Below the pieces are notes generated by a model. It did no database searches. It saw only the letters and a program-made list of their open reading frames with translations, and was not told the origin of the DNA. Shown piece by piece: positions 1 through 9,531 of a stretch of 62,428 bases of DNA. The position numbers and the translations under genes are program-made. The stretch is from an uncultured Aquabacterium sp. (GTDB taxonomy: Bacteria > Pseudomonadota > Gammaproteobacteria > Burkholderiales > Burkholderiaceae_C), in NCBI RefSeq assembly GCF_947366995.1, contig NZ_CANBCC010000014.1, positions 1-62,428 on the forward strand. Direction: 5' to 3'. Position 1 is the stretch's first letter. Every line of letters starts with the position of its first letter.

Positions 1-60
1 TCGGAGTAAGGTTTCGGGCTCACCGGCCGCGCACACCGCGACGCCAACAAGGGAGGCCCC

Positions 61-987
61 ATGTCCGAGACCGTTTCACGGCGCGCCCGATGCCACCCCA
101 GCGTGGCGGCGCTGGCGCTCGCCTGCCTGATGGGCGCATCGCACGCGGCCGAGATCCAGCCTCTGCGCGAGTCCTTCCTCGATGCGATCTTTTCGCAGGA
201 CAGCTTCGGTGCCAGCCCGATCGACATCCGTTTCAACCCGGGTGGCGTGATCCACAACGCAGACTGGCGCACCATCGACCTGAAGGCCTGGGGCCATGTG
301 CGAGGTTCGCTCGGCGCGCTGACCGAGAGCGCCGGATTGGCCGGGTCGCCCACCATCCCGCTTTTCTATGTGGATGGCTATGTCGAACGCGGCATCCCGG
401 CGCCGTCCGTGGTGGGGCTGGCCCGCGTGGGCAGCGCGGGCGTCACCGTGCGTGCCGACTTTCAGGCGGACCTGCTGCCCAGGCCGGCAGGGCAGTGGCC
501 GTGTCCGCCGCCAGATGCACATATCCCGGGGTGCCATGTGCCCTCGCCAGCTGTCGGCCCAGCCGAGATCGAAGCCCATCGGTGGCGTGCTGCCGCAGTG
601 GTGGCGCACGAACTGGGCCACAACCTGGGCCTGATGCACACCCGTGTCGAGAACAACCTCATGGACGCGACGCTGCAGGATCCGGCCGCCTACGCGCTGA
701 CGTCACTTCAGGTCAGCACCATCCTGTCCAGCCGGTTCGTGCAGACGGATGCATGGGGGCAGCGGTTCATTTCGATCACGCCCTTTGCCGTGCTGGGTGC
801 ACCGGTGCCCGAGCCCGACGGCTGGCTGCTGGTGGGCTCGGCGCTCGCCGTGGTGGGCTGGCGGGTGCGGCGCCGATCCCAGGCGCCTGCGCGTCAGGCC
901 GAGCGGTGCCGGGCCCGTCGCCCGAGCAGCGAGCTGGGCAGCAGTGCCACCGCAGCGGCCGCGAGCAGGGCCGCCATGGGCAGATGA
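61..987 (+). CDS. PEP-CTERM-anchored zinc metalloprotease, putative
   Basis: The 308-residue product has a signal peptide (about residues 1-30, ending SHAA). Its zinc motif HELGHNLGLMH has His183, Glu184, His187 and His193, followed by a Met-turn-like NLM at about 199-201. This is the HExxHxxGxxH pattern of metzincin proteases. A C-terminal VPEP motif (about 249-252), a hydrophobic stretch and an Arg cluster match a PEP-CTERM sorting tail, so the protein is probably exported and processed by an exosortase/archaeosortase-type system. Odd: about 36 residues follow the Arg cluster, where PEP-CTERM proteins normally stop, and this tail overlaps an antisense gene. A GGAGG-type ribosome site sits just before the ATG. 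Substrate unknown. Confidence 0.75.
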   Translation: MSETVSRRARCHPSVAALALACLMGASHAAEIQPLRESFLDAIFSQDSFGASPIDIRFNPGGVIHNADWRTIDLKAWGHVRGSLGALTESAGLAGSPTIPLFYVDGYVERGIPAPSVVGLARVGSAGVTVRADFQADLLPRPAGQWPCPPPDAHIPGCHVPSPAVGPAEIEAHRWRAAAVVAHELGHNLGLMHTRVENNLMDATLQDPAAYALTSLQVSTILSSRFVQTDAWGQRFISITPFAVLGAPVPEPDGWLLVGSALAVVGWRVRRRSQAPARQAERCRARRPSSELGSSATAAAASRAAMGR

Positions 988-1091
988 CCGGTGGCGCCGG
1001 CCCAGACCGCGGCCAACAGGCCCGCCAGGGCGGCCACGGTGGCGATCACGCGAGCGCGTCGCCACGGGGAAGGGGCTTGCCGAGAGTCCAT
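894..1091 (-). CDS. small hypothetical membrane protein
   Basis: A 65-residue protein with a basic N-terminus (WRRAR) and two hydrophobic, Ala/Leu-rich segments (about residues 16-32 and 38-52), so it probably spans the membrane twice. It ends in a basic tail. It converges on and overlaps by 94 bases the 3' end of the PEP-CTERM protease gene. A purine-rich AGGAGG-like ribosome site lies just upstream of its ATG, which supports real translation. I do not recognise a family. Confidence 0.45.
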   Translation of the reverse strand: MDSRQAPSPWRRARVIATVAALAGLLAAVWAGATGHLPMAALLAAAAVALLPSSLLGRRARHRSA

Positions 1092-1223
1092 CGCACCTCC
1101 TGAGGGGATGGCGTGGCAACGATTGACGTTTCGTGAGGGATGCCACGCGGAACCGCCATTGAAGACCCGTCAAGCGTCGAGCGCAAGGCAGGGGAACCCC
1201 GCGGTACCCGGCGTGTGCGCGGC

Positions 1224-2390
1224 TCACAGTGCCAGTCGGCTGGCGTAACCCGTCATCTCCAGATAGCCGCCGCCCACAATGCGGCCGGTGTCGTCCTTCA
1301 GCGTGCTCAACCCTTCCCAGTAGACGCTGCCGGTGCTGCCGCGGCTGTCGAGCTCCTGGTTGTCGAGTTCGGCCTCTACCGTGTAGCGGCGGCCCCCGGG
1401 CAGGGTCACCGTCCAGGCCACCGGGTAGTTGGCCCCGGTGGCCGGGCTGCGCCAGCGCCGGCCTGCGGCGAACTGCACTTCGCCATTCGCAAAGGCCTGC
1501 GCGAGCTGGCCTGGTGCGCGCCAGCTGCCGCCGGTCCACAGCGTGCTGCCATCGGCCCGCCTCAGCCTGAAGGCGGTGAGGGCGCTGCCATCGGCCAGGT
1601 TCATGCCGACCCAGTCCCAGCCCACCGCGTCGGGGTGCATCACGGTCTCGCTCCATTCATGGTCCATCCAGGCCCGGCCCTGCACGACCAGTGGCTCAAT
1701 GCGTGAGCCAGCGTGGTCGACCCGCTTGAGCGTCAGGCGGCCGTCCACCTGCAGCTGGGGATGCGAGTAATAGTGGCTGGCTTGACCGACCTCGGGCCCC
1801 TTGCGTGAAAAGCCGCCCTGCCCTTGAAGCAGCACGGGCTGGGTCTGGCTGAAGCGCAGGTCGAGCAGAAAGTCGCTGGCGTCGACGCGGCCGATGTAGC
1901 GGCTCTGTGCCGCTTCGCCGTCGCGGCGCAGGCTCCAGCCGCGCAGGCGCACGTCGGTGTCGCGGGTGCTGGCCTCCGCCAGGCCAAAGCCGGCGCGGGC
2001 CAGTCGCTGGTCGTGCAGCAGGCGCCGGCCGGCCAGGTCGGTCACGGCAGCGTGGGCGAACAGCAGCTGGTGCGGGGCGAAGGCGCTCGGGTTGTCAGGC
2101 CCGACGTCGGTGCGCGAGCGAAAGAAGGTGATCTGGAAGCCGAAGCGGCGTGGCGAGGGGCCGGCTGTCTGCAGCGCCCCCGTCAGGTACCACCATTCGG
2201 TGCGGCTGCCCGGGTGGGCGCCGAAGTCGCGCGGAAACCGCAGCGTGCGCCCGGCACGAGGGAGGTCTTCGGGCGAGCGACCATCGGCCGGCCCGCGGCC
2301 TTCGGGCTGGGCCGCCCAGGCCGCCGCACCCGGTGGCAGCGTGCACAGGCTCATCAAGCGAGCCAGTGCCCGGCGTCGGTCCATCGGCAT
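1224..2390 (-). CDS. AttH/CrtC-like lipocalin-domain exported protein
   Basis: A 388-residue protein of the AttH/carotenoid 1,2-hydratase-like lipocalin family. The N-terminus has MDRRRALARL before a hydrophobic stretch ending in AWA, suggesting a Tat-like export signal. Family signatures are SRTEWWYLTG near residue 60 and WMDHEWS near residue 240. The ATG overlaps the stop of the upstream permease (TGATG), so it is translationally coupled and is the last gene of a three-gene ABC operon. AttH-type proteins are known to accompany FtsX-like ABC transporters. The ligand is unknown, and carotenoid hydratase activity is not implied by the context. Confidence 0.8.
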   Translation of the reverse strand: MPMDRRRALARLMSLCTLPPGAAAWAAQPEGRGPADGRSPEDLPRAGRTLRFPRDFGAHPGSRTEWWYLTGALQTAGPSPRRFGFQITFFRSRTDVGPDNPSAFAPHQLLFAHAAVTDLAGRRLLHDQRLARAGFGLAEASTRDTDVRLRGWSLRRDGEAAQSRYIGRVDASDFLLDLRFSQTQPVLLQGQGGFSRKGPEVGQASHYYSHPQLQVDGRLTLKRVDHAGSRIEPLVVQGRAWMDHEWSETVMHPDAVGWDWVGMNLADGSALTAFRLRRADGSTLWTGGSWRAPGQLAQAFANGEVQFAAGRRWRSPATGANYPVAWTVTLPGGRRYTVEAELDNQELDSRGSTGSVYWEGLSTLKDDTGRIVGGGYLEMTGYASRLAL

Positions 2391-4989
2391 CACCAGTCCT
2401 CCTTCACGGCCATCACCGCGTCGTGCCCGGCGGCGGCGCGGCCCGCCAGCCAGGCCGTCAGCGTGCCCGCCAGCACCACGCTGGCGCATAGCGCGGCCAG
2501 CCGCCATCCCGGCAGCAGCAGGTCCATCGTCCAGTGAAAGCTCTGCGGGTTCACCACATGCACCAGCACCACGCTTACGGCGACGCCGAGGCCCAGCCCC
2601 AGCAGGGCTCCGACACCGGTGAGCGCGGCGCCCTCGCCGGCCACCGTGGCCAGAATCTGCCGGCGCGTGAAGCCCAGGTGGCCCAGCAGGCCGAACTCCT
2701 TGCGACGCGCCAGCACCTGCGCCGAGAAGCTGGCCGCGGTGCCGAACAGGCCGATGCCGATGGCCACCGCCTGCAGCCAGTAGGTCACGGCAAAGCTGCG
2801 GTCGAAGATGCGCAGCGTGACCTCGCGGATCTGCCTCGGCTCGGCGAACTCGAGCAGGCTGCCATCGAGTTGCTGCTGCGTGGCCAGCGTGCGGATCTGC
2901 GACTGCAGGGCATCGGTCCGGGCCTCGGGCGCGAGCCACAAGGCCAGGTCGTTGACGGTACGGTCGCCGGTGAGCCGCTGGTAGTCGGCCTCGGCCAGCA
3001 CCACGGCCCCTTGCTGACGCGCGTAATCTCGCCACACGCCGAGCACCCGCGTGGCCACGGGCGGTTGGCCTGCACGCAGGGGCAGCATCAGGCGCGTGCC
3101 GGGCCGGGCGCCGTAGAGGTCCACCATGGCCTCGCTGACCCACGCCCCCACTTCACCCGGCTGCACCGTGCGGGCCGGCAGCGCCACGCCCACCAGCGGC
3201 AGATCGCGTGCCGGATCGGACAGCGGGCGGGCGATCAGCGCAATGGCCGGTTGGGCCGCATCCAGCCGCAAGCTGGCCACGCGGACCCCTTCGGCGCGGC
3301 GCACCCCCGGCAGCGCGCGGATGCCCTCGAGCAAGGCCGGCCCGAGGTTCTGGGCCTCGGCCTGGTCGTTGTTCGTGGCGGTGCGCGCATACAGGTCGGC
3401 CGGCAGCACCACATCGAGCCACTGGGTGACCGAATCGCGGAAGCTGGCCACCATGACCGTGAGGGCCACGGACAGGCTCAGGCTGGCCACCACCCCGGCA
3501 ATGGCCACCGTGGCGGTGTGGCGCATGCGACGGGCGCGTTCGACGGCGAGCAGCGCAGCCGCGTGTCGAGGCGCCGGGAACAGGCTCAGCAACCCGCCCA
3601 CTGCGGCCGGCACACAGGCAATGCCGCCCATCAGGATGGCGGCGACGGCCAGGTAGGCCCACAGCGGCACGCCGCCCACTGGCGGCAGCAGGGCCAGGCC
3701 GACGCCGGCCAACAGCAGGCCTGGGCCGATCCAGGCCGAGCGCCCTGCGCCGCCCAGTTCGCCCAAGCCCTTCAGCGCCTGCGCGGGGGCCAGCCGTTGC
3801 GCCGATCTTGCCGGCAGCCAGCCGCCCGCCAGCGCGGCCACGACGCCCAATGCGCCGTACAGGGCGGCCGCGCCGGGTGACCACTGCAAGGCCGGCGCAA
3901 TGCCGGGGAAGTAGCCGCCACCCAGGTCGCCCGACAGCAGGCGCAGGGCGGCGGCGGCCAGCCCTGTGCCCAGCGCCAGGCCCAGCGCCGAGCCCACCAC
4001 GCCGATCAGCGCCGATTCGGCCAGCACGAGCTGCAGCCGTTCTCGCGCGCCCAGGCCCAGCACGCCCAGCAGCGCGAACTGCTGCTGGCGCTTGGCGACC
4101 GACAGCGACAGGATCGAGAACACCAGGAACGCACCGGTGAACAGCGCCACCAGGGCCAGCACCGTGAGGTTGACGCGGTAGGCGCGGGACACGTTCGAGA
4201 CGCGCTCGCCCGCGTCGTCGGCCGAATCGGCACTGACCCCGGGCGGCAGGGCCAGTGCGCGCAGCACGGCGGCGGGTTGTGCGCCCTCCACAAGCTGCAG
4301 ATCGAGCCGCTGCAGCCGGCCCCACTGCGCGAACACCTGCTGTGCCCCGGCAATGTCCATCACGCCCAGCGCCGCGCCGGTGGCCCCCACCTCGCCCACC
4401 ACCGACAGCCGGCGCCACGCCAGCCCGGCCTGCACCTCGATGGCATCACCCGGCTGCACACCCAGCGCGCGCCGCGCCGTGGCGTTCAGCGAGATGGCGT
4501 CCGGACGCAACAAGGCAAAGCGATCGCCCTCGTCGGACGACGCCCGTTCGACGGGCCGCGCCATCAGCGTGGGGGCGAGCGGGGCCGCCACCAGCCCGTC
4601 CAGACCGATCACCTGCAGGCTCACCGGTTGAGCCTTTTCTGGCGTGCCGCCTGATCCGACGCGCCGCGCGCGTGTGCGCACCTCGACCACCGGGCTGGCA
4701 AGCCGCACCTCCGGGTGGGCAGCCACGCGGGCATACAGGGCTTCGTCCAGGCTGCCGCTTGCCGCGCGCAGGCTCAGGTCGGCCTGGCCATTGACGCTGC
4801 GCACGGCGGCGCTGAACTCGCTGAGCGCCGAGCTGTTGATCAGCTGCACCGAAAACGCCAGCGCCACACCCAGCATGACGGCCAGCACCGCCGTGGCATG
4901 GCGCAGCCCGTGGTGGCGCAGTTCGGGCCACGAGAACGCGCGCAGCAGGCGGCCCAGCACCCGCGGTGCGGCGGTGTCGGCTGCGGGCG

Positions 4990-4993
<4 letters not shown>
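2390..4993 (-). CDS. FtsX-like ABC transporter permease
   Basis: An 867-residue permease with the duplicated MacB/FtsX architecture. One transmembrane helix near the N-terminus (about 25-45) is followed by a periplasmic domain. A block of helices runs from about 260 to 500, then a second periplasmic domain, then three or four C-terminal helices. The start was chosen at the ATG overlapping the ATPase stop (ATGA); the frame continues further upstream but only antisense to the ATPase reading frame. With the ATPase and AttH-like protein it forms a coupled operon. Such transporters usually move lipids, peptides or lipoproteins, or act mechanically on envelope proteins, rather than importing nutrients. 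Confidence 0.88.
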
Positions 4994-5673
<680 letters not shown>

Positions 5674-5775
5674 GCCCACAGCATATCGGCACCGCCCGGC
5701 CTGCCCTGCATCCGGGTGGGGACAAGACCATGACGGCCGCACGCACCCGGGCGGCTTGCCCTACGGTGCGGGCCC

Positions 5776-5985
5776 ATGTCGTTGCCCGTTCAACCCGCCG
5801 CCCCCGAGCCCTCCGTGCCCAGCCCGTGCCGCAGCCTGTGCAAGCTGGACGCCGACAAGGTCTGCACCGGCTGTGGCCGCACGATCGACGACATCCGCGC
5901 CTGGCGCGAGATGCCCGATGCCGAGCGAATGGCGTGTGTGGTGCGGGCCGAAGCGCGCCGTCTGGCCTGGGGCCAGTTGGCGTGA
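5776..5985 (+). CDS. DUF1289 cysteine-rich small protein (YdhL-like)
   Basis: A 69-residue protein with the DUF1289 pattern C-x3-C-x8-C-x2-C (CRSLCKL ... CTGCGRT, about residues 18-35), then a helical segment with the conserved W-R-E-M. The four Cys suggest a metal or Fe-S site, but the family's function is not established. It stands alone, divergent from the ABC operon and tail-to-tail with the AraC-family gene. Confidence 0.8.
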   Translation: MSLPVQPAAPEPSVPSPCRSLCKLDADKVCTGCGRTIDDIRAWREMPDAERMACVVRAEARRLAWGQLA

Positions 5986-6001
5986 GGGCGTGCGCGGGCG
6001 C

Positions 6002-7027
6002 TCAGTGCGCGCCGCGGGTCAATGTGTCGGATGGGCTTTCGCCGAAGAGCTTGCGGTAGTCCAGTGCGAACTGGCTCAAATGCCAGAAGCCCCAGCGCGC
6101 GGCCACATCCTGCACGCCCTGCCCATGGCGCGCAGCCTCGCGCAGATGGCGGCGGGCGCCATTGAGGCGGATCGCGCGCAGGTACTGGATCGGGCTCAGG
6201 CCCATGACCTCTTCGAAACAGTACTGCAGCGTGCGGCGGCTCACGTGCAGGCGCTCGCACAGCTCGGGCACCGTCACCGCCTGGTCCGGGTGTGTCAGCA
6301 CGTACTCGCGTGCGTGGGCCACCACCTTCTGCCGGCGGGCCACGCTCTGCCGTACCGCGGTGTCGGCTTCGCTGGTGTCAAGCAGATCGAGCAGCAGGCT
6401 CAGCACGGCCCCTTCCATGGCCACCAGGTCGGCGCCATGCCAGCCGGTGGCATGCGGTTCGCTGAGCGGCAGCAGCCCGTCCAGCGCGTTCAGGCAGGCG
6501 TGCCGGGCACCTTCCTGCACGCGCAGCACCTCCGCCTGATGCAGCGCGTCCCAGTCGACATGGCAGCCTTGCCGTGCGGCTGCGTCCTGCAGTGCCTGGC
6601 GCTGCACCACCACGCCGAACAGGCTGTGGCGGTCGGGGGTGACGAGGTCGAAGCGCTCGCCGCCCGGGCGTACCATCACGTCGTGCGAGCCGTGCAGGCG
6701 GCCGTTGATGCGGGTGGGCAGCGTGGCGGCCGGGTCGGGCACGCCGAACCAGAAGGAATCGGCCCAGACCTCGCACGACTGGCGCAGCGCCTGGCTGGTC
6801 TGCTCGCGGAAGACCTGGATGTGGGGCAGGCGCCACTCGGTCAGCCGGCCGACGAAGCACCCAGCCCCGAGCTGGTCGTACTGCTGATGCCAGGCGGTCA
6901 GGTTGTGCGCGTGTTCATCGACGTCCTGCGCGACCGCCTGGTGCAGGCCCGACGGGGTGGCCGCGAGCGCGCCCCACAGCGGTGCAGCAGGCAGAGGGTG
7001 GTCGGCAACGAGCGGGTGTGCGGGCAT
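6002..7027 (-). CDS. eutR: EutR-like AraC-family transcriptional regulator
   Basis: A 341-residue regulator with an N-terminal ligand-sensing region and a C-terminal AraC/XylS DNA-binding domain (about 245-338). Its first helix-turn-helix is VPELCERLHVSRRTLQYCF; the family signature LSPIQYLRAIRLNGARRHL follows. Length and sequence style match EutR, the ethanolamine/B12-responsive activator of eut genes. It is encoded beside the ethanolamine permease and eutBC, downstream of a porin gene on the same strand. The gene symbol rests on family resemblance plus this context. Probable operators are the inverted 22-bp elements in the porin/permease divergent region. Confidence 0.85.
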   Translation of the reverse strand: MPAHPLVADHPLPAAPLWGALAATPSGLHQAVAQDVDEHAHNLTAWHQQYDQLGAGCFVGRLTEWRLPHIQVFREQTSQALRQSCEVWADSFWFGVPDPAATLPTRINGRLHGSHDVMVRPGGERFDLVTPDRHSLFGVVVQRQALQDAAARQGCHVDWDALHQAEVLRVQEGARHACLNALDGLLPLSEPHATGWHGADLVAMEGAVLSLLLDLLDTSEADTAVRQSVARRQKVVAHAREYVLTHPDQAVTVPELCERLHVSRRTLQYCFEEVMGLSPIQYLRAIRLNGARRHLREAARHGQGVQDVAARWGFWHLSQFALDYRKLFGESPSDTLTRGAH

Positions 7028-7104
7028 GGTGCAGGGCGGAAAACAGCGTCAGCCCTGCTTCAAGCAACTTTCCTACCCGCTCGGTGCCGCGCCCCTGCTT
7101 GCGG

Positions 7105-7932
7105 TCAGAAGCTGCGCGTGACGCTGGCCACCCAGCGTGTGCCCACCACGTTGCGGCCGCGCCCGTTGGCGTCGAAGAAGGTCCACAGCGCGGTGTCGCC
7201 CTTCTTCGCGTCGCCGGTGTTGTGGCTGCCAGCCAGCGAGAACGTCCACGGGCCCTCCACGCGCGAGACCCCGACCTTCACGTCGGTGAAGTTGTAGGCG
7301 GCGAAGTTCTTGACGATCTGGCGGCCGGCATGCAGGTTGAGCGTCCAACCCGGGGCGATCTCCGGGTTCCAGTTGGCCTCGATGTAGGTCGAGCCGCGCG
7401 AGCTCTTGTTGGCGCCGCTGTAGGGGTCCACCGCAAAGCCGGACCAGTGCGAACTGACGGCATGCCAGATCCCGGCCGAGGCGGCGCCGTGGCTGACGGC
7501 CGCGTGCAACTCCTGGGTGTCGTAGCTCACGTGCTTGCCATCGGCATCGCGCGTGAAGGCGCCAGGGAACCAGTAGCTGATGAAGCCCAGTTCCAGCCCC
7601 ACGCCCGGGCTGAGCTCGGTGCGCCAGCCGCCATACAGGTCGATCTCGGTGCCCGAACCGTTGGGGTAGGCCGCGTTCGACACGCCCGAGCCGAACAGGC
7701 CGGCGAACCAGCCGTCCCGGTGTGTCGCGTCGAAGGTCAACTGGGCAGCGGGCTTGCCCTGGGTTTGCGACACACCGCGGAACAGGTAGTCGGACACCAC
7801 GCCGGCGGTGCCGGTCAGGGTCCAGCCGGAGGCCGTGGTCGTCTGCGCGTGGCCGCACAGCGGGGCAAGCAGGGCCAGCGAGGCCGCAAGGGGCAAGACG
7901 GGAAGGCGGCGCAGCGCGTGGATCAGGGACAT
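7105..7932 (-). CDS. TorF-type putative outer-membrane porin
   Basis: A 275-residue protein with a signal peptide (hydrophobic LPLAASLALLAPLCGHAQ). A beta-barrel-like body opens with GVVSDYLFRGVSQTQGKPA, the hallmark of the TorF/Gcw_chp putative porin family, and the C-terminus ends in an aromatic residue (TRSF). The start at MSLIHALRR was chosen because it gives a normal signal peptide. It is transcribed divergently from the ethanolamine permease and shares its control region with the candidate EutR operator. I infer it may admit ethanolamine or a related amine through the outer membrane. Confidence 0.8.
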   Translation of the reverse strand: MSLIHALRRLPVLPLAASLALLAPLCGHAQTTTASGWTLTGTAGVVSDYLFRGVSQTQGKPAAQLTFDATHRDGWFAGLFGSGVSNAAYPNGSGTEIDLYGGWRTELSPGVGLELGFISYWFPGAFTRDADGKHVSYDTQELHAAVSHGAASAGIWHAVSSHWSGFAVDPYSGANKSSRGSTYIEANWNPEIAPGWTLNLHAGRQIVKNFAAYNFTDVKVGVSRVEGPWTFSLAGSHNTGDAKKGDTALWTFFDANGRGRNVVGTRWVASVTRSF

Positions 7933-7994
7933 GCGTGAGGCTCCATGTGGGTTGCTGAGGCACCTCCAGTATTTCGGGCGTTCGGCGGAAATCC

Positions 7995-8061
7995 TTATCA
8001 AGATTCGGCAAACCTGCGGCGCCAGCCCGCGCCCTCCCACAGGTTTGCCGAAATCCGATAA
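7995..8061. promoter_or_regulatory. candidate EutR operator: inverted pair of 22-bp elements
   Basis: Each element reads TTATC, four variable bases, then TTCGGCAAACCTG. One copy lies at 7995-8016 and its reverse complement at 8040-8061, with 13-bp identical cores plus the matching 5-bp ends. The pair is centred on 8028, between the divergent porin and ethanolamine permease genes. A TACAGT -10-like hexamer at 8082-8087 puts the right element next to the -35 position, and AATACT on the minus strand near 7967-7972 mirrors this on the left. The layout suits an AraC-family activator serving both promoters. Assignment to EutR is inference. Confidence 0.6.
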
Positions 8062-8134
8062 CGCCCGCCCGGGGGCCTTTCTACAGTGAGCTCAGATCCA
8101 TCCACCTGCGCGCCCTTGCCGGCCCGTTGCCATC

Positions 8135-9529
8135 ATGTCGACCTCACCCCCCACCGGTTCGCACACCCTCAAGCCCGTGCTGAGCACCCTTCAGCTCTGG
8201 GGCATTGCCGTCGGCCTCGTCATATCGGGCGAGTACTTCGGCTGGAGCTTTGGCTGGGCCTCGGCCGGCACGCTGGGCTTCATGGTCACGGCGCTGTTCG
8301 TGGCCACCATGTACACGACCTTCATCTTCAGCTTCACCGAACTGACGACGTCGATCCCGCACGCGGGCGGTCCGTTCGCCTACAGCCGGCGCGCCTTCGG
8401 GCCCAAGGGTGGTTACCTGGCCGGAGCGGCCACGCTGATCGAGTTCGTGTTCGCGCCACCGGCCATTGCGCTGGCCATCGGGGCCTACCTCAACGTGCAG
8501 TTCCCATCGCTCGACCCCAAGACGGCGGCCCTGGGCGCCTACCTGATCTTCATGGGGCTCAACATCGTCGGCGTGCAGATTGCCGCCACCTTCGAGCTGC
8601 TGGTGACGTTGCTGGCCATCTTCGAACTGCTTGTTTTCATGGGCGTGGTCTCACCCGGTTTCTCGGTGGCCAACCTGGTCAAGGGCGGCTGGTCCGGTCA
8701 GGACGAATTCAGCCTCGCGGCCATTCCCGGCATCTTTGCGGCCATCCCGTTTGCCATCTGGTTCTTCCTGGCGATCGAAGGCGTGGCCATGGCGGCAGAA
8801 GAAGCCAAGGACCCGAAGCGCTCCATTCCCATCGCCTACATCACCGGCATCCTGACGCTGGTGGCACTGGCGATCGGCGTGATGGTGTTTGCCGGCGGTG
8901 CCGGCGACTGGACCCAGCTGGCCAACATCAACGACCCGCTGCCCCAGGCCATGAAGATGATCGTGGGCGAGAACAGTGGCTGGCTGCACATGCTGGTGTG
9001 GCTGGGCCTCTTCGGCCTGGTGGCGAGCTTCCACGGCATCATCCTGGGCTACTCGCGCCAGATCTTCGCGCTGGCCCGTGAAGGCTACCTGCCCGCCTTC
9101 TTCGCGCAGGTTCACCCGCGCTTTCACACGCCGCATCGCGCCATCCTTGCCGGCGGGGTGGTCGGCATCGCGGCCATCTACAGCGACCAGCTGATCCAGT
9201 TCGGCGGCCAGACGCTGACGGCCAACATCGTCACGATGAGCGTGTTCGGCGCCATCCTCATGTACATCCTCAGCATGCTGAGCCTGTTCAAGCTGCGCCG
9301 CAGCGAGCCGGGCATGGTGCGGCCCTTCCGCGCGCCGCTGTACCCGGTCTTCCCGGCGATCGCGCTGTGCGGCGCCCTGGTGTGCATGGCCACGATGGTC
9401 TATTACAACCCCTTGATCTTCGGCGTGTTCGTGGCCATGCTGGCCGTGGGTTACGTGTACCACCTCGTCACGGGCCACCAGCGCGCCACACCCGAGGCCG
9501 CATCCGCCGTGACGCCCGCCCTGCACTGA
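8135..9529 (+). CDS. ethanolamine permease (APC superfamily)
   Basis: A 464-residue amino acid/polyamine/organocation-type transporter with about twelve hydrophobic helices. It contains GEYFGWSFGWASAGTLGF and SFTELTTSIPHAGGPFAYSRRAFG near the N-terminus, typical of proteobacterial ethanolamine permeases. It is immediately followed, two bases after its stop, by eutB, so substrate uptake and cleavage are one transcript. No Shine-Dalgarno is obvious before the ATG. Inner membrane. The gene name eat/eutP varies between genomes, so none is given. Confidence 0.88.
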   Translation: MSTSPPTGSHTLKPVLSTLQLWGIAVGLVISGEYFGWSFGWASAGTLGFMVTALFVATMYTTFIFSFTELTTSIPHAGGPFAYSRRAFGPKGGYLAGAATLIEFVFAPPAIALAIGAYLNVQFPSLDPKTAALGAYLIFMGLNIVGVQIAATFELLVTLLAIFELLVFMGVVSPGFSVANLVKGGWSGQDEFSLAAIPGIFAAIPFAIWFFLAIEGVAMAAEEAKDPKRSIPIAYITGILTLVALAIGVMVFAGGAGDWTQLANINDPLPQAMKMIVGENSGWLHMLVWLGLFGLVASFHGIILGYSRQIFALAREGYLPAFFAQVHPRFHTPHRAILAGGVVGIAAIYSDQLIQFGGQTLTANIVTMSVFGAILMYILSMLSLFKLRRSEPGMVRPFRAPLYPVFPAIALCGALVCMATMVYYNPLIFGVFVAMLAVGYVYHLVTGHQRATPEAASAVTPALH

Positions 9530-9531
9530 CG

